40,650 nucleotides of DNA. Origin: an uncultured Actinomycetes bacterium (lineage in GTDB: Bacteria > Actinomycetota > Thermoleophilia > Gaiellales > Gaiellaceae). How positions within the stretch are numbered: the first letter of the stretch is position 1; each line of letters begins with the position of its first letter. The notes beneath the pieces were generated by a model, which saw only the letters and a list, made by a program, of their open reading frames with translations, did no database searches and had not been told where the DNA came from. Where the stretch lies: assembly GCA_903915545.1 (NCBI GenBank), contig CAIWTI010000199.1:1-40650 (forward strand). Direction: 5' to 3'. Shown here piece by piece: positions 1 to 7,365 of the stretch. The position numbers were made by a program, and so were the translations under genes.

Positions 1-138
1 GCCGGTGCTGCTTGAGGTGCGAGACATCCCAGGCCTCCCAGGACGGGACGTCGGTTTCGAACGTTGCGAAGCCTGTCGCGATGCCAGCGGCGTAAATGCG
101 GGCGACCTCCGGCCAATGTTCAGGCCGGAGGTCGCCCA
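1..138 (-). CDS. GNAT acetyltransferase, phosphinothricin N-acetyltransferase (PAT)-like, N-terminal fragment running off left edge
   Basis: Not in ORF track (short, non-ATG start, runs off edge). Minus strand reads ..LGDLRPEHWPEVARIYAAGIATGFATFETDVPSWEAWDVSHLKQHR.., typical of the GIATGxATFETxVPSWExWD PAT-like GNAT subfamily. TTG at 138 is the best start candidate; exact start uncertain. Confidence 0.82.
100..137. repeat. Perfect 15-bp inverted repeat (gggcgacctccggcc-aatgttca-ggccggaggtcgccc)
   Basis: Direct reading: left arm 100-114, 8-nt loop, right arm 123-137. Lies just downstream of the glnII stop and over the first codons of the GNAT ORF. Confidence 0.95.
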
Positions 139-165
139 AGGCGACAGACGGAATGTTCGTATTCG

Positions 166-1188
166 TTACGGGGTCGGAACGGTCGCGATCGTCTCGAGAA
201 TGCGACCCGCGATTGCGTACGGATCACCCTGCGAGTTCGGACGACGATCTTCGAGGTAGCCCTTGTAGCCGTCGTTCACGAAGCTGTGGGGCACCCGCAC
301 CGACGCGCCACGATCGGCAACGCCGTAGCTGAACTTGTCGATTGACTGTGTCTCGTGGAGACCCGTGAGGCGCAGGTGGTTGTCCGGCCCGTACACGGCG
401 ATGTGCTCTGCCTTGTACTTGTCGAACGCCGCCATCAGTGCCTCGAAGTACTCCTTGCCACCGGTTTCGCGCATAAACGTCGTCGAGAAGTTGGTGTGCA
501 TGCCGGAGCCGTTCCAGTCGACATCGACGCCGAGCGGCTTGCAGTGCCAGTTGACATCGACGCTGTAGGTCTCGCAGAGGCGCAGTAGGAGGTAGCGGGC
601 GACCCAGACCTCGTCGGCGGCACGCTTCGAACCCTTGCCGAAGATCTGGAACTCCCACTGACCCTTCGCCACTTCGGCATTGATGCCCTCGTGGTTGATG
701 CCGGCCTCGAGGCAGAGGTCGATGTGCTGCTCGACGATCTCGCGGGCGATGTTGCCGACGTTCTTGAAGCCGACGCCGGTGTAGTACTCACCCTGCGGAG
801 GCGGGAAGCCGCCTTCGCCCGGGAAGCCGAGTGGCGCGCCGTCCTGGTACAGGAAGTACTCCTGCTCAAAGCCGAACCAGGTGCCGGGATCGTCCGGGAT
901 CGTCGCGCGCGTGTTGCTCGCATGCGGTGTGCCATCGGGGTTCATGACTTCGCACATCACCAGCACGCCGTTGTCGCGGGCCGGGTCGGGGTACGACGCG
1001 ACCGGCTGCAGCAGACAGTCCGAGTTGCCGCCTGGGGCCTGGCGTGTCGAGCTGCCGTCGAAGTTCCACACGGGCAGATCTTCGAGCGCCGGGAAGGCGT
1101 CGTAGTCCGCAATCTTCGTCTTGCTGCGCAGGCCTGCAACGGGCTCATACCCGTCGAGCCAGATGTATTCGAGCTTGTACTTCGCCAT
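166..1188 (-). CDS. glnII: Glutamine synthetase type II (GSII, eukaryotic-type)
   Basis: ORF protein MAKYKLEYIWLDGYEPVAGLRSKTK...WNFDGSST...WHCKPLGVDVDWNGSGMHTNFST...RGASVRVP; start MAKYK preceded by a GGGAGGAG RBS. Confidence 0.95.
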   Translation of the reverse strand: MAKYKLEYIWLDGYEPVAGLRSKTKIADYDAFPALEDLPVWNFDGSSTRQAPGGNSDCLLQPVASYPDPARDNGVLVMCEVMNPDGTPHASNTRATIPDDPGTWFGFEQEYFLYQDGAPLGFPGEGGFPPPQGEYYTGVGFKNVGNIAREIVEQHIDLCLEAGINHEGINAEVAKGQWEFQIFGKGSKRAADEVWVARYLLLRLCETYSVDVNWHCKPLGVDVDWNGSGMHTNFSTTFMRETGGKEYFEALMAAFDKYKAEHIAVYGPDNHLRLTGLHETQSIDKFSYGVADRGASVRVPHSFVNDGYKGYLEDRRPNSQGDPYAIAGRILETIATVPTP

Positions 1189-1220
1189 TCGGTTCTCCTC
1201 CCGTCGCCAAAAAAGCAAAC

Positions 1221-1254
1221 AAAAAAGCCCGACTCCCCAGGTGGGTTGTCAGGC
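1221..1254 (-). terminator. Intrinsic terminator/attenuator in glnII leader
   Basis: Minus strand GCCTGAC-aa-CCCACCTGGGG-a-GTCGGGC followed by TTTTTT, upstream of the glnII RBS. The GCCT arm can instead pair with upstream AGGC (1264-1261). Confidence 0.75.
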
Positions 1255-1265
1255 TTCGTCGCCTC

Positions 1266-1291
1266 GGATGCTCGCTCCTAGCGAACGATCC
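1266..1291 (-). promoter_or_regulatory. glnII 5' leader hairpin 1 (GGATcGTTCGCT-AGG-AGCGAGCATCC)
   Basis: Complementary arms on minus strand directly after the predicted TSS. Confidence 0.7.
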
Positions 1292-1300
1292 TGCGGGAAG

Positions 1301-1328
1301 GGTATAGGGGGTCCGTGAGGGCCGTCAA
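1301..1328 (-). promoter_or_regulatory. Sigma70-type promoter for glnII: TTGACG-N16-TATACC
   Basis: Minus strand: -35 TTGACG (1328-1323), 16-nt spacer, -10 TATACC (1306-1301); predicted TSS near 1294. Confidence 0.7.
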
Positions 1329-1358
1329 ATACGACCGGTTCGATCGTTTGAACGGGGC

Positions 1359-1640
1359 CTAGAGGAAGGTGCGGATCGACTCGCGCTCGACGCGCAGCCC
1401 GATCACTCGCGTGCCGCCATCGATCTGCTCGATCGACTCGGCGGGCACAAGCCGCAAGCGGCGCGGCAGGAAGCCGGAACGAACGGCGAGCGCATCGGGT
1501 GTGTTCGGCGACGAGCCGTACATCGGTGCCTCAACCTTGCCGACGACGCGGCCGCGCGCATCTGCGACGAGGAAGCCTGCGGTGCGACGGAGATCGATTG
1601 CCAGGGCGCTCACGGTTGCAACGCTAGTTCCCGATTGCAT
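1359..1640 (-). CDS. PRC-barrel-like domain protein
   Basis: MQSGTSVATVSALAIDLRRTAGFLVADARGRVVGKVEAPMYG...; GKVE/LVP features typical of PRC-barrel; RBS-like aagggg upstream. Confidence 0.6.
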   Translation of the reverse strand: MQSGTSVATVSALAIDLRRTAGFLVADARGRVVGKVEAPMYGSSPNTPDALAVRSGFLPRRLRLVPAESIEQIDGGTRVIGLRVERESIRTFL

Positions 1641-1689
1641 GGAATTCCCCTTCAACCGGTAAGCATTTTGCAAGTCCGATGTGCTCTTG

Positions 1690-1711
1690 CTCTTGATCTT
1701 GAATTCAAGAG
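1690..1711. repeat. Nested palindrome CTCTTGAtCTTGAATTCAAGAG with perfect core CTTGAATTCAAG
   Basis: Direct reading; about 50-70 nt upstream of the PRC-barrel start. Confidence 0.85.
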
Positions 1712-1777
1712 GGGGCTCGGCGACTCATGCTTCGTCGACAGGACGGGCCAGGGTGGTGTCAGGCAAGGACGCAGGAA

Positions 1778-1802
1778 GTGTCGATAGCAGCGCTATCGAC
1801 AC
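1778..1802. repeat. Perfect 11-bp inverted repeat GTGTCGATAGC-agc-GCTATCGACAC
   Basis: Direct reading; in a 233-nt non-coding gap. Confidence 0.95.
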
Positions 1803-1816
1803 GACCGAGGACGCCG

Positions 1817-1840
1817 CATGACGACGCCCTGGACGTCATG
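1817..1840. repeat. 7-bp inverted repeat CATGACG-N10-CGTCATG
   Basis: Direct reading; next to the 1778-1802 repeat. Confidence 0.85.
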
Positions 1841-1873
1841 GCGACACAAGACCATGTGTTGCCGTGCCCCCGT

Positions 1874-2296
1874 CTACGAGCCGGGCTTCGCTGACATGAC
1901 CCACCAGGCCGCGGCGAGCGCGACGATGTAGGCGAGCGTCAGGAACATCACGGCGCGTGACTGCCAGGGGCCGCGCGGTGCTTTCGTCCAGGCGTAGGCA
2001 GCACCGACGGCAGCGAGCAGAACGAGCACGGTGCCGGTGCCGAGCGAGGCGCCGATCTTCAGCCAGCGCTCGGTGTTCGGGACGTCTTCTTTGTGCTGTG
2101 CCCATGTCCCGAAGACGACGAGCAGCAGCCACGACGGGAGTGCGACAAGGAGCAGTGAGCGGAATGTCGCGCGGGCGAAGAGTTCGGGGTGCTTGCCGGA
2201 GGTGCCGGCGCGCGACAGGATCAGCGCGGTGAGCACGGCACCGAAGAGCAGCGTTGCCGTAAGGACGTGGATGAAGACGGGAAGCTTCGCGCTCAT
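1874..2296 (-). CDS. Small four-TM integral membrane protein
   Basis: MSAKLPVFIHVLTATLLFGAVLTALILSRAG...; start overlaps the upstream gene's stop by 4 nt. Confidence 0.65.
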   Translation of the reverse strand: MSAKLPVFIHVLTATLLFGAVLTALILSRAGTSGKHPELFARATFRSLLLVALPSWLLLVVFGTWAQHKEDVPNTERWLKIGASLGTGTVLVLLAAVGAAYAWTKAPRGPWQSRAVMFLTLAYIVALAAAWWVMSAKPGS

Positions 2297-2751
2297 TGGC
2301 CGGGCTTCCAGACCATCAGGGCGAGGATGATGATGACGAGTACGCCGCTGCCCCGCGAGAGAATGAGGTTCTTCGGGTTGCGCAGGCGAGCACTGAGTTC
2401 GGCACTTGGCTGGTCGCCTTCGCTCGCGAGGCGTTCGGCGAGCTGGCGGGTCTCCCGGTCGGCCTTTCCGCCGATGCCACCAAGTGCCATCGCGGCAATC
2501 CACAGGATGATCGCGAGCAGAACCCACGGTGCGCTGAGCCGGAACTCATGTCCGTGACCGACGAGAGCGAACCCGAGCGTGAGCGTGAGGATCGCGCCAA
2601 CACCGACGAGCGGGACAGCGATTCGGGCGATGCGAAGTAGCGCGGCAATCTCGCTGGGCTTTGTCTGTCCGCGGGCGATCACGCTGACGATGGCCGCGAG
2701 CACTCCGCCTCCGAGGAAGAGAAATGCCCCCGTCACATGCAGGGCGAGCAT
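2293..2751 (-). CDS. Small four-TM membrane protein, DUF2269-like
   Basis: MLALHVTGAFLFLGGGVLAAIVSVIARG...; alternative GTG start at 2772. The longer tracked ORF N-terminus is antisense to the kinase gene. Confidence 0.65.
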   Translation of the reverse strand: MLALHVTGAFLFLGGGVLAAIVSVIARGQTKPSEIAALLRIARIAVPLVGVGAILTLTLGFALVGHGHEFRLSAPWVLLAIILWIAAMALGGIGGKADRETRQLAERLASEGDQPSAELSARLRNPKNLILSRGSGVLVIIILALMVWKPGQ

Positions 2752-2799
2752 CCATTCGTACGCGACGATCACGAGGGCGCAGCGTACGCTTCGTCGCGG

Positions 2800-4233
2800 A
2801 TGGATGTTCGAGAACGTCACCTGCGGTTGCTGACCGACACGATCGAGGCGGTCAATTCGACCCTCGATTTGGAAGAGGTGCTGTCGCAAGTTGCGTCGAA
2901 AGTCGCGAACGCGCTGCACGCTGACGCGTGTTTTGTCTACCTCTACGACGAGCGTGCGGGCGAGCTGGTGCTTCGGGCGACCCACGGCACGAGCGTCGAC
3001 GAGATGAGCCACCGGCCGCGGATGCGGCCAGGGGAGGGCATCACGGGTTCGGCGGCTGCGCAGCGTGGGCCAGTGATGATCGCGACGCAGGCGCACCTCG
3101 ACCCTCGTTTCAAGAACTTCCCGAATCTTCCGGAGGACGAGTACGAGTCGATCCTCGCCGTGCCGATCCTTGCCCGCGGGGAACGGCTCGAGGGCGCACT
3201 CAACGTGCGGACGAAGACCGCTTACACGTTCACCGATGCCGAGATCGAGCTGCTCCTTGCGATCGCGGCGCAGGTTGCCCAGTCGATCGAACACGCGAAG
3301 CTCTACGCCGAGGCACAGCGGCGTGTCCAGGAGCTTGAGGCGCTTGCGCGGATCTCGGAGGCGGTCTCAGAGTCGCTCTACCTCGAGGAGTCACTCGAGG
3401 CGGTCGTGAAGACGACGGTGGATGCGCTCTCGGCGACGGGTGCCGCGCTCGTCCTTGAGGACGGCAAGATCGCGTGGCCTGAAGGTACGGCTGATGTGTA
3501 CGCAATCCGTTCGCCCCTGCGGTGGCGAGGCAGGACGATCGGTGAGCTTGTTGCCGACCGTGCGACGCCGTTCAACGACGACGACGAAGAGATGCTCGCC
3601 TCGATCGCACAACACGCTGCTGTCGCGCTTGAGCATGGTCGCGCGGTACTGCGCGGCGTACTCGCCCAAGAGATTCACCACCGTGTGAAGAACAACCTCC
3701 AGACGGTCGCATCGCTGCTCCGCTTGCAGGCGCGTCAGCCGGGCGTCGACGCACGCAAGGCGCTTGAGGATTCGGTCAATCGGATCCTCGCGATCGCTGC
3801 GGTTCACGAGGTGTTGACCGAGCGGCGTGACGACGATGCTGACCTGTCAGAGCTGCTCGAACGGCTTCGAGCAACGCTCGTTCAGGGCGTTGGTGCTGGT
3901 CGAGAAGTCGAAGCGAACCTCGCGACCGTCTACCTCGCCGGTCAGCGGGCAACCTCGCTGGCGCTGATCTTCTCGGAGCTGCTCGGTAACGCGATCGAGC
4001 ACGGCGGCCCTCACATCCGTGTCGATCTCACAGCCGCCGATGGTGCCGCCGAGGCACTGCTCACCGTGTCTGACGACGGACCCGGCCTGCCGGCCGAGCA
4101 GGTCGACGGCACGGGCCTCTCAATCGTGAAGGCTCTTGTCCGCGACGAGCTGCGCGGCACACTCGATTTCATTTCAGGCACGGGGCCAGGCGACGCGGGG
4201 ATGCGCGCCGAAGTTCGATTCCCCTTGGGCTAA
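2800..4233 (+). CDS. GAF-domain sensor histidine kinase, HisKA_2 type (PdtaS-like)
   Basis: Soluble; GAF segments then EIHHRVKNNLQTVASLLRLQARQ (HisKA_2) and HATPase motifs ELLGNAIEHG, DDGPGLP. Confidence 0.88.
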   Translation: MDVRERHLRLLTDTIEAVNSTLDLEEVLSQVASKVANALHADACFVYLYDERAGELVLRATHGTSVDEMSHRPRMRPGEGITGSAAAQRGPVMIATQAHLDPRFKNFPNLPEDEYESILAVPILARGERLEGALNVRTKTAYTFTDAEIELLLAIAAQVAQSIEHAKLYAEAQRRVQELEALARISEAVSESLYLEESLEAVVKTTVDALSATGAALVLEDGKIAWPEGTADVYAIRSPLRWRGRTIGELVADRATPFNDDDEEMLASIAQHAAVALEHGRAVLRGVLAQEIHHRVKNNLQTVASLLRLQARQPGVDARKALEDSVNRILAIAAVHEVLTERRDDDADLSELLERLRATLVQGVGAGREVEANLATVYLAGQRATSLALIFSELLGNAIEHGGPHIRVDLTAADGAAEALLTVSDDGPGLPAEQVDGTGLSIVKALVRDELRGTLDFISGTGPGDAGMRAEVRFPLG

Positions 4234-4237
4234 CGCC

Positions 4238-4513
4238 CTATTCGCCCTGGGGCAGGAAACCGAAGTGGAAGTGGTCGCCGTGGGCTTCCACATCCAGAAT
4301 CTGGTCGTCGAGCAGCTCAGCGGCTGCGGGATCGAGGAAGACCCGGGCGCCGTCACGTTCGACGACAACGTCGCCGTCGGCAGGGCCGTCGGCTTCGTCG
4401 ACCTGGATCTCAGCCTCTTCTTCGCCCTCGTCGATCGCGGTGAAGCGGAGTCCGCCACCGTCCTCACAGATGGGGCGGAGCGACTCGACGGCTTCGTCTG
4501 TGAGTTCAAGCAT
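4238..4513 (-). CDS. HesB/IscA-like domain protein with degenerate Cys ligands
   Basis: MLELTDEAVESLRPICEDGGGLRFTAIDEGEEEAEIQVDEA...ARVFLDPAAAELLDDQILDVEAHGDHFHFGF; IscA-like layout but no C-terminal CGC. Confidence 0.6.
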   Translation of the reverse strand: MLELTDEAVESLRPICEDGGGLRFTAIDEGEEEAEIQVDEADGPADGDVVVERDGARVFLDPAAAELLDDQILDVEAHGDHFHFGFLPQGE

Positions 4514-4593
4514 GGCGCCCACCCTAGCTGAGGGTGAGGGGGAATCGTGCGCCTGGTGTGCGGGGGCGTACGGGCCGCTCCTACACTTCGGCC

Positions 4594-5163
4594 GTGCGCA
4601 TTCTGATTGCTGAAGACGAGACGATCATCCGGCTCGACCTGCGAGGACTTCTCGAGAAGGCGGGTTACGAGGTTGTCGGTGAGGCGCGTGACGGCGAAGA
4701 GGCTGTTGCGCTCGCTGCCGAGCTCGAACCGGATCTCGCGATCATGGATGTGAAGATGCCTCGACTCGACGGAATCGAGGCGGCGCGTCGGATCCTTGAG
4801 GCGCGGCCGATTCCGGTTGTGATGCTCACCGCGTTTGGCCAGCCCGATCTCGTCGCGCGGGCAGTCGAGGTTGGCGTGTTCGGGTACCTCGTCAAGCCGT
4901 TCCGTGAGCAGGATGTCGTCCCGGCGATCGAGGCAGCACGTGCGCGGTACGAAGAGCTCGCGGCGGTGCGCGGAGAGGTCGACACGCTCAACGAAGCGTT
5001 GATTGCGCGCAAGGCGATCGAACGAGCCAAGGGGCTGTTGATGGAGAAGGAGAAGCTCAGTGAAGGGGATGCGTTCGCGCGACTCCGTAAGGCGAGCCAG
5101 GTCTCGGGCCGTCCGCTTCGGGTGATCGCTGAGGCGGTCATCGCGACGCTGGAGGTGTCGTGA
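4594..5163 (+). CDS. Response regulator with C-terminal ANTAR RNA-binding domain (PdtaR-like)
   Basis: Receiver ILIAEDETIIRLDL..IMDVKMPRLDG..LVKPF plus ANTAR LIARKAIERAKGLLMEKEKLSEGDAFARLRKASQ; GTG start. Confidence 0.92.
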   Translation: MRILIAEDETIIRLDLRGLLEKAGYEVVGEARDGEEAVALAAELEPDLAIMDVKMPRLDGIEAARRILEARPIPVVMLTAFGQPDLVARAVEVGVFGYLVKPFREQDVVPAIEAARARYEELAAVRGEVDTLNEALIARKAIERAKGLLMEKEKLSEGDAFARLRKASQVSGRPLRVIAEAVIATLEVS

Positions 5164-5450
5164 GCACGGCTATGCCACCGCTTGAGCGCCTCGACACTGG
5201 GTCGGGGACGGGCCTTGGTGCTGCGTGGCGGGTGATCGTCTTGAACGACGATCACAACACGTTCGAGGGTGTTGCGTTTGCGCTCGCGCAGACGATTCCC
5301 GGTGTCGATTACGAGCGCGGCTTGAAGTTCGCAAACCAGATTCACGCGTCCGGTCAGGCGATCGTGTGGTCGGGCCATCAGGAGCTTGCTGAGCTGTATC
5401 ACTCGGAGCTTGAGGCAAAGGGCCTCACGATGGCTCCGCTAGAGACCTAG
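5160..5450 (+). CDS. clpS: ClpS-like Clp protease adaptor
   Basis: WRVIVLNDDHNTFEGVAFALAQTIPGVDYERGLKFANQIHASGQAIVWSG; GTGA overlap with upstream gene. Confidence 0.85.
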   Translation: MSTAMPPLERLDTGSGTGLGAAWRVIVLNDDHNTFEGVAFALAQTIPGVDYERGLKFANQIHASGQAIVWSGHQELAELYHSELEAKGLTMAPLET

Positions 5451-5477
5451 GCGCCTGAGTCCTAGGAAACAGCGCCG

Positions 5478-7340
5478 CTAGCTCGCGGCAGCCTCCTGCT
5501 CGGCAAAGAGCGTCTCCCACCGGTCGAGTAGCTTCTCGAGTTCTCCGCGTGCGCTGGCGTGCTCGTTGAGCAGCTTGGCGTCTGACCAGTTCTCGGCAAG
5601 CTGGCGCTCGAGCTCCGCGACGCGCGCCTCGGCCTTCTCGATGTCGCGCTCGACGAGCTCGACGGGGGTGGCCTTCGGCTTCCCTGGTCGGGCTGCGGGC
5701 TTCGGGGGTTTTGCAGGCTTCACGGCGGCGGGAGCGGTGGCCTCCTCGTCACGGTCGCGGTATTCAGCCCACCCGCCCATGTAGGTGTTCAGCTTCCCGC
5801 CCTCGAGTGCGATCAGGCGACCCGAGACCGCATCGAGCAGTGCGCGATCGTGCGTGACGAGGAGCACAGCGCCAGGGAAGGCGTCGAGCGCCGCTTCGAG
5901 TGACTCGCGGCTCTCGAGGTCGAGGTGGTTCGTGGGCTCGTCGAGGACGAGGAAGTTGGCGCCGCTTGCGACGACGATTGCGAGGGCGAGTCGCCGGCGC
6001 TCGCCGCCGGAGAGCGCCGTGACCGGCTTCTCCTGCTCGTCGTAGCCGGAGAAGAGGAAGCGGCCGAGGAGATTCTGGGCTTCTGGTCGACGTAGCCCGG
6101 TGCCCGCAACCGTGGCGTCGAGGACGGTTCCGCGCTCGTCGAGCTCAGCTTCGTGCTGCGAGAAGTAGGCGATCTCGACGTCGTGGCCGGTTCGGATGAC
6201 GCCTGCCGTGGGCTGGCGACGCCCGAGGATCGTCTCGAGTAGCGTCGTCTTGCCCGCGCCGTTGTGGCCGACGAGCGCGACATGCTCGCCTCGCTCAATT
6301 GCGAACGAGCCGCCGGTGATCAACGTCTTGTCTCCCGCGGTGAGCGTGATGTTCTCGGCCTCGAGGACGACCCGGCCAGAGCGCTTCGGCTTGAGGAACT
6401 CGAACCCGAGTGTCTTGCGCTCTTTCTTGGTCGGTTCCACGCGCTGGTCTTTGAGCCGGTCGATCTGCTTCTGCTTCGACTGCGCCTGGCGTGCCTTGCT
6501 CGCCTTCGCGCCGAAGCGGGTGACGAAGCGCTCCAGTCGTTCGATCTCCTCGCTTTGGCGGTCGGCGGTGCGTTGCAGGTGTTGCTGCCGTGCCGCCTCT
6601 TCCCGCCGCCACACATGCCACTTGCCGGGGAAGTACGTCGACTTGCCGCCTTCGAGTTCGAGCACGGCGGTGGTGACGGCCTCGAGGAACCAGCGATCGT
6701 GGGCAACGAGAATCACCGCCGCATCGATCGTGCGAAGCATCTCCTCAAGCCACTCCATTGACTCGATGTCGAGGTGGTTGGTCGGTTCATCGAGCAGCAA
6801 GAGGTCGGGCTGGGCCGCGAGTGCGCGGGCGAGTGATGCGCGTGTGAGTTCCCCACCCGAAAACGTCGAGAGCGGCCGATCGAGGTCGTCGTCGGTAAAC
6901 CCAAGGCCTCGCACGACAGCTCCTGCGCGCGATCGCCAGTCGTAGCCCCCCGCGTGCTCGAGGCGAGCTTGCGCTTCGGCGTAGCGACGGAGCGTCGCGG
7001 GGTCGTGTGTCCCGGTCGCCATCGCCTGTTCGAGAGAGCGGAGCTCATCCTCGATCGCGGCGAGGTCGGAGGTGCCCGCGAGGACGTAGTCGCGCAGCGG
7101 ACGCGGGCTCGCGGCAGGAGGCCGCTGATCGTGCAACGCGACGCGGGCGCCCTTCTCCCACGCGAAGTCGCCCATGATCGAGGCTTCGCCGGCAATCCCA
7201 CGCAGGAGCGTGGTTTTGCCGGCCCCGTTACGACCTGCAAGCGCCAAGCGGTCGCGGCGTTCGACCTTGAAAGACACGCCGTCGAACAGGGGCGACCCTG
7301 CTAGTTCCTTGCGGAGATTTGATGCGATCACGATGGCCAT
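5478..7340 (-). CDS. ABC-F family ATPase (two ABC domains, C-terminal coiled coil)
   Basis: Two Walker A motifs (GRNGAGKTT, GHNGAGKTT), LSTFSGGE and LSGGERRRLAL signatures, two DEPTNHLD; no TM segment. Confidence 0.92.
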   Translation of the reverse strand: MAIVIASNLRKELAGSPLFDGVSFKVERRDRLALAGRNGAGKTTLLRGIAGEASIMGDFAWEKGARVALHDQRPPAASPRPLRDYVLAGTSDLAAIEDELRSLEQAMATGTHDPATLRRYAEAQARLEHAGGYDWRSRAGAVVRGLGFTDDDLDRPLSTFSGGELTRASLARALAAQPDLLLLDEPTNHLDIESMEWLEEMLRTIDAAVILVAHDRWFLEAVTTAVLELEGGKSTYFPGKWHVWRREEAARQQHLQRTADRQSEEIERLERFVTRFGAKASKARQAQSKQKQIDRLKDQRVEPTKKERKTLGFEFLKPKRSGRVVLEAENITLTAGDKTLITGGSFAIERGEHVALVGHNGAGKTTLLETILGRRQPTAGVIRTGHDVEIAYFSQHEAELDERGTVLDATVAGTGLRRPEAQNLLGRFLFSGYDEQEKPVTALSGGERRRLALAIVVASGANFLVLDEPTNHLDLESRESLEAALDAFPGAVLLVTHDRALLDAVSGRLIALEGGKLNTYMGGWAEYRDRDEEATAPAAVKPAKPPKPAARPGKPKATPVELVERDIEKAEARVAELERQLAENWSDAKLLNEHASARGELEKLLDRWETLFAEQEAAAS

Positions 7341-7365
7341 AGCGTTTAGCCGCCACAATGAGGGT

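Noticed and set aside
1189-1294. glnII leader as a canonical ANTAR dual-hexaloop target
   Set aside because: Only one loop (gacgaa) is six nt and it lacks A at position 1; the first hairpin loop is 3-5 nt. Kept only as a weak hypothesis.
5440-5470. Repeated CCTAGG between clpS and the ABC-F gene
   Set aside because: Two short palindromes in a convergent gap; too short to call a terminator or operator.
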